Below, piece by piece: positions 25,547 through 33,763 of a stretch of 64,000 bases of DNA. Below the pieces are notes generated by a model. The model searched no databases, had not been told where the DNA came from, and saw only the letters and a list, made by a program, of their open reading frames with translations. Position numbers and translations under genes: made by a program. Source of the stretch: Stenotrophomonas rhizophila (GTDB lineage Bacteria > Pseudomonadota > Gammaproteobacteria > Xanthomonadales > Xanthomonadaceae). Location of the stretch: contig NZ_CP007597.1 in the NCBI RefSeq assembly GCF_000661955.1, positions 4,177,228 to 4,241,227 of the forward strand, written 5' to 3'. Position 1 is the first letter of the stretch, and each line of letters opens with the position of its first letter.

Positions 25547-28369
25547 ATGTATTTGAAGACCCACCCGCTGCGCAACGCGATTGCCATCGCGCTTGTTGCC
25601 AGCTGCAGTGCCCCTGCCTTCGCCCAGACCGCCACTGACGGCACCACCAATCTGGACCGCATTGAAATCACCGGCTCGCGCATCCGCCAGGCCAGCGTCG
25701 AGAGCGCCCAGCCGGTCGTCGCGCTGAACCGCGCCGAGATTGAGAAGAAGGGCTACGTCAACGTCGCCGACATCCTGCAGGACGTAACCGCGGCCGGTGC
25801 GCCGGCGATGAGCCGCGCCAACTCGCTGGAGTCGGGCCGCGATTTCGGCGGCATGTACGTCAGCCTGCGCAACCTGGGCCCGGAACGCAGCCTGGTGCTG
25901 ATCGACGGCCGCCGCATGGGCGTTTCCGCCGCCGGTTATTCCGATCTTGCCTCGATCCCGTCCTCGATCGTGGACCGCGTGGAAGTGCTGACCGACGGCG
26001 CCTCGGCGCTGTACGGCTCGGACGCCATCGCCGGCGTGGTCAACATCATCACCCGCAAGAACTTCGACGGCGCGGAAGTGAACGCCTACGTCGGCCAGTA
26101 CAGCGAAGGCGACGGCCAGAAGACCGGCTACAGCGCCACCTTCGGCAAGACCTTCGACCGTGGCTGGGTCACCGTTGGCGGCGAGTACTCCGACGAAGAT
26201 GCAGTGCTGGGCAGCGCGCGTGAGTTCACCGCCTACCCGAACGGCCCGCGCCACCCGACTGACGGCCTGAGCGGCGTCACCCCGTGGGGCTATGCCACTG
26301 TCGACGGCAAGAACCTGAGCGTGGGCCCGGGCGGCGACCCGACCCAGCTGGGCAACTTCGTGCCGGCCAACAAGGCCAACGATGCCAACACCAAGAGCAA
26401 CATGAGCCTGCTCACCGGCCTGCAGCGCAAGTCGGTGTTTGCCAACGGTGGCTTTGCCATCAACGACAACCTGCGCCTGGTGGCCGACGCGCTGTACACC
26501 GAGCGTGAGTCGACCAAGCAGCTGGCCGGCTACCCGTACCAGAGCACCGGCTCGCGTGCGCTGCTGTCCAAGGACAGCGCGTTCAACCCGTTCGGCCGTG
26601 ACGTGGCGTTCGCGCACCGCACCGAAGAACTGCCGCGCGCCACCGAAAACAACCTCACCACCAAGCGCGCCAGCGTGGGCGTGGAAGGCAGCTTCGAAAC
26701 CGGTTCGCGGTACTGGGACTGGAACGTGAGCTACATGTACAACCGCAACGAAGGCGAGCGCATCGGTACGGGCAGCATGTACCAGCCGAACGTCAACCAG
26801 TCGGTCGGTCCGTCGTTCCTGGATGCCAACGGCGTGGCCCATTGCGGCAGCGTCGGCAACGTGATCGCCGGTTGCACGCCGTGGAACCCGCTGGCGCCGA
26901 TGGGCTACACCGGCCCGGGCGCACTGGGCAACCAGGACGTGCAGGACTTCCTGTTCACCCGCTTCACCGACAAGATGCAGAGCACCACCAAGGTGGCCAG
27001 CGCGAACATCTCCGGCTCGCTGTTCAGCCTGTCGGCCGGTGACATCATGGGCGCCATGGGCTTCGAGCACCGCAGCGAAGAATCCAGCTACGACCCGGAC
27101 ATGATGGTGCAGAAGGGCCAGATTGCCGGCACCTCCGGCCAGCCGACCCGTGGCGACTACTCGCTCAACGAAGCCTACCTGGAACTGCAGGTGCCGCTGC
27201 TGGCCGACATGGCCTTCGCGCGCGAGCTGTCGCTGGACATGGCCGCCCGTTACTCGGACTACAGCAACTTCGGTTCGACCACCAACACCAAGTTCGGCCT
27301 GAAGTGGAAGCCGATCGACAGCCTGCTGGTGCGCGCCACCTACGGCACCGGCTTCCGCGCACCGACGGTGGAAGATCTGTACGGCGGCACGGTCACCACG
27401 CGTGATTCGTACACCGACCCGTGCGACATGACCTTCGGCGCTGCGGCCAACAACCCGCAGGTGCTGGCACGCTGCCTGGCCAAGGGCGTTCCGGCCAACT
27501 TCCACCAGCTCGCCGCCGACGGCAATGCCGCCACGGTACCGGGCCAGCAGGGTGGCACCGACTTCACCTCCGGCTCCAACGCCGATCTGAAGCCGGAAAC
27601 GGCCAAGACCTGGACCGTGGGCCTGGTGTACAGCCCGGAGTTCGTGTCGGGCCTGGACCTGAGCCTGGACTGGTGGAAGATCCGCATCAACGACGTGATC
27701 GTCGGTGAGTCGGCCACGGACATGCTCAACCAGTGCTACGTGCAGGGCGTGGACGCAGCCTGCAGCCGCTTCACCCGCAGCAAGTCGGGGAAGACCATCG
27801 GTCAGGTCAGCAGCCTGGACCGCACCCTGCTCAACGCCGGCTACCAGGAAACGGCCGGCTATGACATTTCGGTGCGCTACCGCCTGCCGGAAATGGCGAT
27901 CGGCAAGTTCGCGATCACCTGGAACACCACGTATGTGGATTACCTGGAACGCAAGAACGACAACGTCGACACCACGCCGGTGCGCCAGTACACGGGCTGG
28001 GAAGGCAACTTCCGCGTGCGCTCGAACCTGAATCTGGATTGGCAGTACGGCAATCTTGGCCTGGGCTGGACGGCACGTTACTACTCGGGCATGCAGGAAA
28101 ACTGCGCATTCGCCACCGAGTGCAGCAACCCGGACTTCAGCTCGCCGTACACCGGCAACCAGGGCATCAACAAGGTGGGTTCGAACACCTTCCATGACAT
28201 CCAGATGCGTTACATCCTGCCGTGGAACGGCACCATCTCGATGGGCATGAACAACGTGTTCGACCACCAGGGTCCGATCATGTACAGCCAGCCGAACAGC
28301 AGCTTCACCTACTACGGTGGCTTCGACATCGGCCGTTACATGTACATGAAGTACCAGCAGCGTTTCTGA
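25547..28369 (+). CDS. TonB-dependent outer-membrane receptor
   Basis: 940 residues. A signal peptide (NAIAIALVASCSAPAFAQ, residues 10-27) is followed by a TonB-box-like stretch (TNLDRIEITGSRIRQ), the plug domain (VADILQDVTAAG, LRNLGPERSLVLIDGRRMG, VEVLTDGASALYGSDAIAGV) and a 22-strand beta-barrel ending in YMYMKYQQRF with the C-terminal Phe typical of outer-membrane barrels. The ATG at 25547 is chosen for the signal peptide; a TTG ten codons upstream is also in frame. No neighbouring gene points to the substrate; members of this branch import siderophores, peptides or glycans. Confidence 0.92.
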   Translation: MYLKTHPLRNAIAIALVASCSAPAFAQTATDGTTNLDRIEITGSRIRQASVESAQPVVALNRAEIEKKGYVNVADILQDVTAAGAPAMSRANSLESGRDFGGMYVSLRNLGPERSLVLIDGRRMGVSAAGYSDLASIPSSIVDRVEVLTDGASALYGSDAIAGVVNIITRKNFDGAEVNAYVGQYSEGDGQKTGYSATFGKTFDRGWVTVGGEYSDEDAVLGSAREFTAYPNGPRHPTDGLSGVTPWGYATVDGKNLSVGPGGDPTQLGNFVPANKANDANTKSNMSLLTGLQRKSVFANGGFAINDNLRLVADALYTERESTKQLAGYPYQSTGSRALLSKDSAFNPFGRDVAFAHRTEELPRATENNLTTKRASVGVEGSFETGSRYWDWNVSYMYNRNEGERIGTGSMYQPNVNQSVGPSFLDANGVAHCGSVGNVIAGCTPWNPLAPMGYTGPGALGNQDVQDFLFTRFTDKMQSTTKVASANISGSLFSLSAGDIMGAMGFEHRSEESSYDPDMMVQKGQIAGTSGQPTRGDYSLNEAYLELQVPLLADMAFARELSLDMAARYSDYSNFGSTTNTKFGLKWKPIDSLLVRATYGTGFRAPTVEDLYGGTVTTRDSYTDPCDMTFGAAANNPQVLARCLAKGVPANFHQLAADGNAATVPGQQGGTDFTSGSNADLKPETAKTWTVGLVYSPEFVSGLDLSLDWWKIRINDVIVGESATDMLNQCYVQGVDAACSRFTRSKSGKTIGQVSSLDRTLLNAGYQETAGYDISVRYRLPEMAIGKFAITWNTTYVDYLERKNDNVDTTPVRQYTGWEGNFRVRSNLNLDWQYGNLGLGWTARYYSGMQENCAFATECSNPDFSSPYTGNQGINKVGSNTFHDIQMRYILPWNGTISMGMNNVFDHQGPIMYSQPNSSFTYYGGFDIGRYMYMKYQQRF

Positions 28370-28406
28370 TCCACGGCTTACTCTCTCCAAGCCGTTGAAT
28401 GGAAGT

Positions 28407-28437
28407 AAGGCGGCGCCCTCGGGCGCCGCCTTTTTTT
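28407..28437 (+). terminator. Rho-independent terminator of the TonB receptor gene
   Basis: GGCGGCGCCC and GGGCGCCGCC form a near-perfect 9-10 bp stem with a tiny loop, followed by seven T residues, 38 bp after the stop codon. Confidence 0.95.
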
Positions 28438-28500
28438 GTTTTCTTCAGCTGGAAGCGATAGATCAAAAGCAGTTCGGGCACGCGCGTTTGTCGGGCTGGG

Positions 28501-28680
28501 CTGGTGGGAGTGGGGTGGCGGGACACGCCGTAAATCCATCCCTGGAGGCTCGTGGGCGCCTTGCTCGTTTGTGCAGTCCTGCACAAACGGCAAGACCAGG
28601 GTTGGGCGTCCTGCCCAACCCGTCCGGCGCATGCGCCGGACCCATGGCGCCCAACGGTCCCGCCAACCCACTCCCACCAG
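28501..28680. repeat. 180-bp MITE-like palindromic element
   Basis: The ends are 24-bp inverted repeats that match at 23 positions (28501-28524 against 28657-28680; CTGGTGGGAGTGGGGTGGCG and its complement). Inside lie three perfect hairpins in a row: CGTTTGTGCAG/CTGCACAAACG (28565-28588), GGGTTGGGC/GCCCAACCC (28599-28621) and a 20-bp palindrome GTCCGGCGCATGCGCCGGAC (28622-28641). It has no coding capacity. It shares its ends and its ACACGCCG / ACCGTTGGGCGCC inner motifs with the element split by the IS downstream, so this is a dispersed family. Confidence 0.8.
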
Positions 28681-28913
28681 CCCCAGATACATTGCCGGCA
28701 CTCGCAGAAAAATCTAAGGCAACAGCGCGTTCTTCGCTGAAGTTGTAGTGGTGTGCCAGGGCCTTCTTCGGTGGGCAACATGCGTTCGCCGCGCTGGCCA
28801 ACCGTATCGGCAGTCGTTTGGGAACCGACCCTACCTCGTATCAATTGCCTGTGCCTGGCCTGCTTGTGCCGCTTGCTTCGCCTGCCCAAGGCTACCGATC
28901 AACTGTCGGGGGT

Positions 28914-28968
28914 GGGGCTGGGTGGGCTTGCGGGACCGTTGGGCGCCATGGATGGCGCTCACGAGCCT
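28914..28968. repeat. Left half of a 99-bp palindromic element interrupted by the IS110-family element
   Basis: The arm 28914-28936 (GGGGCTGGGTGGGCTTGCGG, then GAC) pairs with 30212-30234 at 22 of 23 positions. The half ends at GAGCCT, where the IS begins. Joining it to 30191 gives GAGCCTACACGGACGTACTT, which parallels GAGCCTCCAGGGATGGATTT in the intact element at 28501-28680 without any gap. Confidence 0.8.
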
Positions 28969-28989
28969 TATCTGACCGGAATCTGGCAG

Positions 28990-29150
28990 TTTAGGTGTCG
29001 AGAGCCGGCGTGGGCCGCCGTGTGAGCCTGGATCTCGACGATCGCCGTGTAGCTTGGCGCCCACGCCGGAATCTCCCTTGATCCGCCCGAACAGTTGCTG
29101 GAGCTGTCACTCGAAGCGATAAGACTGGGCAAGCGGGGGAGCTCTCGACC
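28990..29150 (+). ncRNA. Candidate bridge RNA of the IS110-family element
   Basis: An 11-bp stem (29005-29015 CCGGCGTGGGC with 29059-29069 GCCCACGCCGG) closes a first loop that holds GAGCCT (29024-29029), identical to the left target, and CCGTGTAG (29045-29052), complementary to the right target CTACACGG. A second loop, closed by GCCC/GGGC (29085-29088, 29127-29130), holds ACAGTTGCT (29091-29099), identical to the right IS end, and GATAAG (29118-29123), complementary to the left IS end CTTATC. This is the target-loop then donor-loop order described for IS621. Transcript ends are guesses. Confidence 0.78.
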
Positions 29151-29175
29151 CTTCCAGACTATACGGAGTCGGGCG

Positions 29176-30090
29176 ATGAACGGGATCGGGATTGATGTAA
29201 GCAAGCGCCGGCTGGATGTTGGAACCTCCGACGGCCAAACCCTGCAGGTCAGCAATGACCCCTCCGGTTTCGCTGAATTGGACCTCTGGCTGAGGAAGCG
29301 CCCGAGTAACCAGATCGTGCTGGAGGCCACCGGTGGCTATGAACAGCCTGTGCTGGAATTTCTGCACAAGGCCGGTCATCCGGTGGTTCGGGCCAATGCC
29401 TTGCGGGCGCGGAAGCTTGCTCAGGGGCTGGGACAGAGGGCCAAGACCGACCGCTTGGATGCCTATGCATTGGCACAGATGGCCGCGCTGGTGAAGCTGC
29501 CGGCCTATCAGCCGTTGGAGCCTTGGCAGCAGAAACTGCGGGAGTTTGTGCGGGCACGTCGACAGATGATCCAGGCCTTGGCCATCGCGCGACAGCAGCA
29601 GGAAATGGTGGGTGATCGTGAACTGCGCCGGCTTTTGCAGGCCAACATCACTCACCTGAAGACACTGGTCAAACGCCTGGGAAACCAGATTGCAGAGCAG
29701 CTCGCTCAACAGCCCCAGCTCACGGTTCTGAAGTCGATGAAGGGCGTGGGGCCGGTGGTACAGGCGGTGCTGGCCAGCTACCTGCCTGAGCTGGGCCATA
29801 TCAGTGGAAAGGCCATCGCCAGCCTGGTGGGCGTGGCGCCGATGTCCCACGACAGCGGGACGATGCGTGGAAAACGAAGCATCCACGGCGGTCGAGCCGA
29901 GATCCGTCAGGTGCTTTACATGGCCGGCATGTCGGCCCTGCAGCACGAACCGCGCATACGGGACTTTTACCGGTCGCTACGGGCCCGCGGCAAGGAGGCC
30001 AAAGTGGCCATCGTGGCGGTAATGCGAAAGATGCTGGTGATCCTCAACGCCCGCGTGCGCGACGCTCAAAGCGGACCGATTCCCGCCTGA
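29176..30090 (+). CDS. IS110-family serine/RuvC bridge recombinase (DEDD transposase)
   Basis: 304 residues, full length. The N-terminal RuvC-like domain has the DEDD set Asp7 (GIGIDVSK), Glu50 (VLEATGGYE), Asp92 and Asp95 (KTDRLDAYALA), with spacing as in other IS110 enzymes. A coiled-coil linker follows (about 115-180), then the Transposase_20 domain (KSMKGVGPVVQAVL, SLVGVAPMSHDSGTMRGKRS) with the probable catalytic Ser227 in the DSG motif. GGAG lies nine bases before the ATG. The reading frame is intact, so the element may be active. The family includes the Piv DNA invertases. Confidence 0.93.
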   Translation: MNGIGIDVSKRRLDVGTSDGQTLQVSNDPSGFAELDLWLRKRPSNQIVLEATGGYEQPVLEFLHKAGHPVVRANALRARKLAQGLGQRAKTDRLDAYALAQMAALVKLPAYQPLEPWQQKLREFVRARRQMIQALAIARQQQEMVGDRELRRLLQANITHLKTLVKRLGNQIAEQLAQQPQLTVLKSMKGVGPVVQAVLASYLPELGHISGKAIASLVGVAPMSHDSGTMRGKRSIHGGRAEIRQVLYMAGMSALQHEPRIRDFYRSLRARGKEAKVAIVAVMRKMLVILNARVRDAQSGPIPA

Positions 30091-30117
30091 AGCGCGCCCG
30101 GGCACATCTCCAACGGC

Positions 30118-30180
30118 TGCCGGCCAGCGGCCGGCACTACCGTGCCCGTCTGCTGGAGGGGCCGAAGCCCCCTCCAGCAA
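30118..30180. repeat. GTAG palindrome and adjacent hairpin in the IS right end
   Basis: 30118-30140 is a minus-oriented GTAG palindrome (TGCCGGCCAGCGGCCGGCAC then TAC). 30152-30180 folds as TGCTGGAGGGG / CCCCTCCAGCA, an 11-bp stem around a short loop. Both lie between the recombinase stop and the right IS junction. The first looks like a secondary arrival of the genome-wide repeat; the second may be a terminator for the recombinase transcript, although no T-run follows. Confidence 0.7.
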
Positions 30181-30190
30181 CACAGTTGCT

Positions 30191-30234
30191 ACACGGACGT
30201 ACTTGCGGCGTGTCCCGCGAGCCCACCCAGCCCC
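30191..30234. repeat. Right half of the 99-bp palindromic element split by the IS
   Basis: It starts at ACACGGACG directly after the right CT junction and ends with the arm 30212-30234 (GTCCCGCGAGCCCACCCAGC, then CCC), the partner of 28914-28936. Confidence 0.8.
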
Positions 30235-30326
30235 GCCCGGCCCGTCGCACGCGCCAACCAAAGCTTCGGCTCTACGCTTTGCGCTTTGCGCTCTGCGCTC
30301 TTCAAAAAGCTTCTAAAGAAAACCCC

Positions 30327-31232
30327 TCACCCCCGCCGCGACCGCCACACACTGTCGCCGATAAACAGCAACAGCCCGGTCCAGATCGCCGCAAAGCCAA
30401 TCGCCTTGGCCGTATCGAACGGCTCGCGGAAGAAGAACACCCCCAGCAACAACCCCAGGCTCGGCGCGATGTACTGCAGGATCCCCACCAGCGACAGCGG
30501 AATCCGCTTCACCCCGTAGGCAAACCCGATCAACGGCAGCGCCGTCACCGCACCGCCCAGAATCAGCAGCGCATCATTCCTCCAGCCCCACCCGCTGAAA
30601 AAGCCCCCGCCGTGCCCGTTCTCGCTCCACAACGCAAACCCGATCGCCGGCAGGAACAGATACAGACTCTCCACCCCCAACCCCGCCACCGGGTCCACCG
30701 AAATCAGCTTCCGCAACAACCCATATAGCCCGAACGAACAGGCCAGCCCCAACGCAATCCACGGCGGCGTGCCCGCATCGTAGGTGAGCCACGCCACCCC
30801 CAACGCCGCACACCCCACCGCCAGCCACTGCAACCCGCGCAGCCGCTCCTTCAGCACCACCACCCCCAGCACAACGCTCACCAGCGGATTGATGAAATAC
30901 CCCAGGCTCGTCTCGATCACATGGCCCGCATTGATCGCCCAGATGTACAGCCCCCAGTTGAACGCAATCGCCACACTGCTCAGCGCCAGCGTCGGCAGCG
31001 CCCGCTTCTGCGCCGCAATCTGCTTCCACCAGCCCGTCCCCGCGCTCAGCAGCAGCCAGGCCACCACCAGCACCGTGCTCCAGATGATCCGGTGCGCGAT
31101 GATCTGCTGCGACGGCACCGCCTGCAGCAGGTGCCAGTACACCGGCACCAACCCCCACAGCGTGAACGTAAAGGCCGTGATCGCCAGACCGCGCCGTTGC
31201 TCCTGCAGGCTGTGCTGCGGCAACGCGCTCAT
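30327..31232 (-). CDS. rarD: EamA-family transporter RarD
   Basis: 301 residues with ten transmembrane helices in two EamA repeats. The N-terminal pattern GLAITAFTFTLWGLVPVYWH and the segments QQIIAHRIIWS and GYFINPLVSVVLGVVVLKER are typical of RarD, a permease of the drug/metabolite superfamily first described for chloramphenicol sensitivity; the natural substrate is not settled. The start overlaps the stop of the second EamA gene (31229-31232), so the two are co-translated. Confidence 0.88.
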   Translation of the reverse strand: MSALPQHSLQEQRRGLAITAFTFTLWGLVPVYWHLLQAVPSQQIIAHRIIWSTVLVVAWLLLSAGTGWWKQIAAQKRALPTLALSSVAIAFNWGLYIWAINAGHVIETSLGYFINPLVSVVLGVVVLKERLRGLQWLAVGCAALGVAWLTYDAGTPPWIALGLACSFGLYGLLRKLISVDPVAGLGVESLYLFLPAIGFALWSENGHGGGFFSGWGWRNDALLILGGAVTALPLIGFAYGVKRIPLSLVGILQYIAPSLGLLLGVFFFREPFDTAKAIGFAAIWTGLLLFIGDSVWRSRRG

Positions 31233-32128
31233 TTCGCGCGCGTCCGGGCCAGCGTCAGCACCAGCACGCCCACCAGAATCACCACCATCGCCGCGATGTC
31301 ATGCAGCCCGAAACGCTCGTGGCCGATCAACGCGCCCAGCATCACCGCGATCACCGGGTTCACATAGGCATAGCTGGCCGCCAGGGCCGGGCGCACGTTG
31401 TGCAGCAGCCACACATAGGCCGTGAACGCCACGATCGAACCGAACATGCACAGGTAGGCCACCGCCAACAGACCGTTCATGCTCGGCCACGTCGTCGGCC
31501 GCTCGCCCGTGGCCACGCCCAGCGCCACCAGCATCGCCCCGCCGCACAGCATCTGCCCGGCCGCGGTCATGAACGGGTTGGGCAGGTCCAGCCCGCGCGC
31601 CCAGACCGAACCGAAGGCCCACCCGATCGGCGCGATCAGCAGCAGGATCAACCCCTGCGGCGACGCCGTCAGGCTGCTGCCGGCGTTGAGCCAGACCACG
31701 CCCAGGAAGCCGATCGCGATGCCCAGCCACTCGCCACGGCTGGCGTGGGTGCCGCGCATCGCCCCGAACAGCGCCATCCACAACGGCACCGACGCCACCG
31801 CCGTGGCGGCCAGGCCCGACGACACCGTGCGCTCGGCCAGCACCACCATGCCGTTGCCCAGCACCAGCATGGTCAGGCCCATGATGGCCAAGTTGCGCCA
31901 CTGGCGGCCGGTGGGCGCGGCCATCCCGCGCCAGCGCAGCACCGCGTACATCAGCGACCCGGCGATGATGAAGCGGGCGCCGGACACCATCGTCAGCGGC
32001 AGGGCGCCGCCCTCCAGCGCCAGCCGGATGCCCAGGTAGGTGGACCCCCAGACCACATACACCAGCAACAGGGCCAGTACGACAAGGCCGCTCCGGGGAG
32101 CAGCCGCTGAGGGTTCGGGCGAAGACAT
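31229..32128 (-). CDS. yedA: EamA-family drug/metabolite exporter (YedA-like)
   Basis: 299 residues with ten spans. VVWGSTYLGIRLALEGGALP near the N-terminus and SGARFIIAGSLMYAVLRWRG are the YedA-type signature; the second half repeats the fold (IGWAFGSVWARGLD, YVNPVIAVMLGALIGHER). It is the first gene of a two-gene transcript with rarD. It is divergent from the KgtP-like gene at 32312. Substrate unknown; amino acids or drugs are likely by family. Confidence 0.85.
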   Translation of the reverse strand: MSSPEPSAAAPRSGLVVLALLLVYVVWGSTYLGIRLALEGGALPLTMVSGARFIIAGSLMYAVLRWRGMAAPTGRQWRNLAIMGLTMLVLGNGMVVLAERTVSSGLAATAVASVPLWMALFGAMRGTHASRGEWLGIAIGFLGVVWLNAGSSLTASPQGLILLLIAPIGWAFGSVWARGLDLPNPFMTAAGQMLCGGAMLVALGVATGERPTTWPSMNGLLAVAYLCMFGSIVAFTAYVWLLHNVRPALAASYAYVNPVIAVMLGALIGHERFGLHDIAAMVVILVGVLVLTLARTRAK

Positions 32129-32311
32129 GGCACACCACCATCCGGGGGAACCCGGATTCTAGGCCACTGCGCCGCCCGGTTCACGAAGTAAAACGGCAAG
32201 CTGTGTCTGCTTTGGCCGCCCGGCGCGCCGATGTCGGGCACCTGTCGTTGACGTGCGGTAGGGTAACAAGGGTGACGCACTACCGTTTCCCAGCCAGGAC
32301 ACCCTCCCTGC

Positions 32312-33655
32312 ATGAGCACCCCTTCCTCCTCCGCCGCCGTGGCACACCCCGAGCGGGCCGCGCTGCGGCGCTCGATCTCCAACACCCTCAAAGGCTCGGC
32401 CGGCAACCTCGTCGAGTGGTATGACGTCTACGTCTACTCCGTGTTCGCGGTGTATTTCGAATCGCAGTTCTTCTCGGCCGCCGACAAGAACTCCACCATG
32501 TACGTCTGGGCGATCTTCGCTGCCACCTTCCTGATGCGCCCGATCGGGGCGTGGTACTTCGGCCGTTTCGCCGACCGCTACGGCCGGCGCCTGGCGCTGA
32601 CGGTCTCGGTCACGGTGATGGCCGGCTGTTCGTTCCTCATCGCCATCACCCCCACCGCCTCGCAGATCGGCATCTGGGCGGCGGTGATCCTGCTGTTCGC
32701 GCGCCTGCTGCAGGGCTTCGCCACCGGCGGTGAATACGGCACCAGCGCCACGTACATGTCCGAGGCCGCCATTCCCGGCCGGCGCGGCTTCCTGTCCTCG
32801 TTCCACTACGTCACCCTGGTGGGCGGCCACGTGTTGGCGCAGCTGACCCTGCTGGGCATGCTCACCTTCTGGGACAAGCCGCAGATCTCCGAATGGGGCT
32901 GGCGCATCGCCTTCGGCATCGGTGGCATCGCCGCCATCGTGGTGTTCTGGCTGCGCCGCAGCATGGACGAATCGCTGGAGGTGTCGTCCATCGAAGCGGC
33001 CAAGGAAGGGCGGGCCAAGGCGTCCGGCTCGATGTACGAACTGTTCGTGCACCAGTGGCGGCCGCTGCTGCTGTGCTTCCTGATCACCGCCGGTGGCACC
33101 GTGGCCTTCTACACCTACTCGGTGAACGGGCCGAAGATGATCCAGAGCGCGTTCGCCGGCACCGACGTGATGACCGGGACGCTGATCAACCTGGGCGTGC
33201 TGACCTTCCTGATGGTGCTGCAGCCCATTGGCGGCTGGTTGTCCGACATCGTCGGCCGCAAGAGCCTGCTGGTGTTCTTCGGCGTGGGCGGCGTGCTGTA
33301 CAGCCACTACCTGATCACGGCACTGCCCCAGCAGCAGGATCCGCTGATGGCCTTCGTGATCCTGGCCATCGGCTTTGTGATCCTGACCGGCTACACCTCG
33401 ATCAACGCGGTGGTGAAGGCCGAACTGTTCCCCACCCACGTGCGTGCACTGGGCGTGGGCTTCGGCTATGCCATGGCCAATTCGCTGTTCGGCGGCACCG
33501 CGCCGCTGCTCTACCAGGCGGCCAAGACCACCGACCGGGTGGGCCAGTTCGCGTGGTATGTCACCGCGATCATCGCGGTATCGCTGGTGGTGTACGTGTT
33601 CTTCCTGAAGAACAAGGGCCCCAACTGGCTGGACGGCACCCGCACCCAGCCGTAA
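32312..33655 (+). CDS. kgtP: MFS dicarboxylate transporter, KgtP-like
   Basis: 447 residues with 12 spans in the metabolite:H+ symporter branch of the MFS. Diagnostic strings are GNLVEWYDVYVYSVFAVYF, RPIGAWYFGRFADRYGRR, GFATGGEYGTSATYMSEAA and AELFPTHVRALGVGFGYAMA. The E. coli relative imports 2-oxoglutarate with protons. The ATG at 32312 gives the usual soluble head of about 25 residues. It is monocistronic; a GC-rich hairpin follows 13 bp after the stop. Confidence 0.87.
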   Translation: MSTPSSSAAVAHPERAALRRSISNTLKGSAGNLVEWYDVYVYSVFAVYFESQFFSAADKNSTMYVWAIFAATFLMRPIGAWYFGRFADRYGRRLALTVSVTVMAGCSFLIAITPTASQIGIWAAVILLFARLLQGFATGGEYGTSATYMSEAAIPGRRGFLSSFHYVTLVGGHVLAQLTLLGMLTFWDKPQISEWGWRIAFGIGGIAAIVVFWLRRSMDESLEVSSIEAAKEGRAKASGSMYELFVHQWRPLLLCFLITAGGTVAFYTYSVNGPKMIQSAFAGTDVMTGTLINLGVLTFLMVLQPIGGWLSDIVGRKSLLVFFGVGGVLYSHYLITALPQQQDPLMAFVILAIGFVILTGYTSINAVVKAELFPTHVRALGVGFGYAMANSLFGGTAPLLYQAAKTTDRVGQFAWYVTAIIAVSLVVYVFFLKNKGPNWLDGTRTQP

Positions 33656-33668
33656 GCGTTGCACCGTG

Positions 33669-33690
33669 GCGGGCCGCACGCGCGGCCCGC
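33669..33690 (+). terminator. Hairpin after the KgtP-like gene
   Basis: GCGGGCCGC and GCGGCCCGC form a perfect nine-bp stem around ACGC, 13 bp after the stop. Only GCTTC follows, so intrinsic termination would be weak. Confidence 0.5.
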
Positions 33691-33763
33691 GCTTCAATCA
33701 CGGCCGGCCGATCGCGTACCCTTCTCCGTGACCCTGCGCCGATGATGCGGCGCAGGGCACTGG

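Larger units (their letters stand above)
28967..30188 (+). mobile_element. IS110-family insertion element, complete, about 1.22 kb
   Basis: The boundaries are inferred from the split palindrome: CT at 28967-28968 on the left and CT at 30189-30190 on the right, one of the two belonging to the target. There are no terminal inverted repeats, as is normal for IS110. It contains a 207-bp non-coding left end, an intact recombinase gene and a 98-bp right end with a GTAG palindrome and a hairpin. Insertion in a REP-like palindrome is typical for the family. A long left end and short right end match the IS110 group rather than the IS1111 group. Confidence 0.85.

Noticed and set aside
25328..28390. Minus-strand open frame of about 1020 codons opposite the TonB receptor
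   Set aside because: His/Val/Ala-rich product without motifs; the plus strand carries a signal peptide, plug and barrel signatures.
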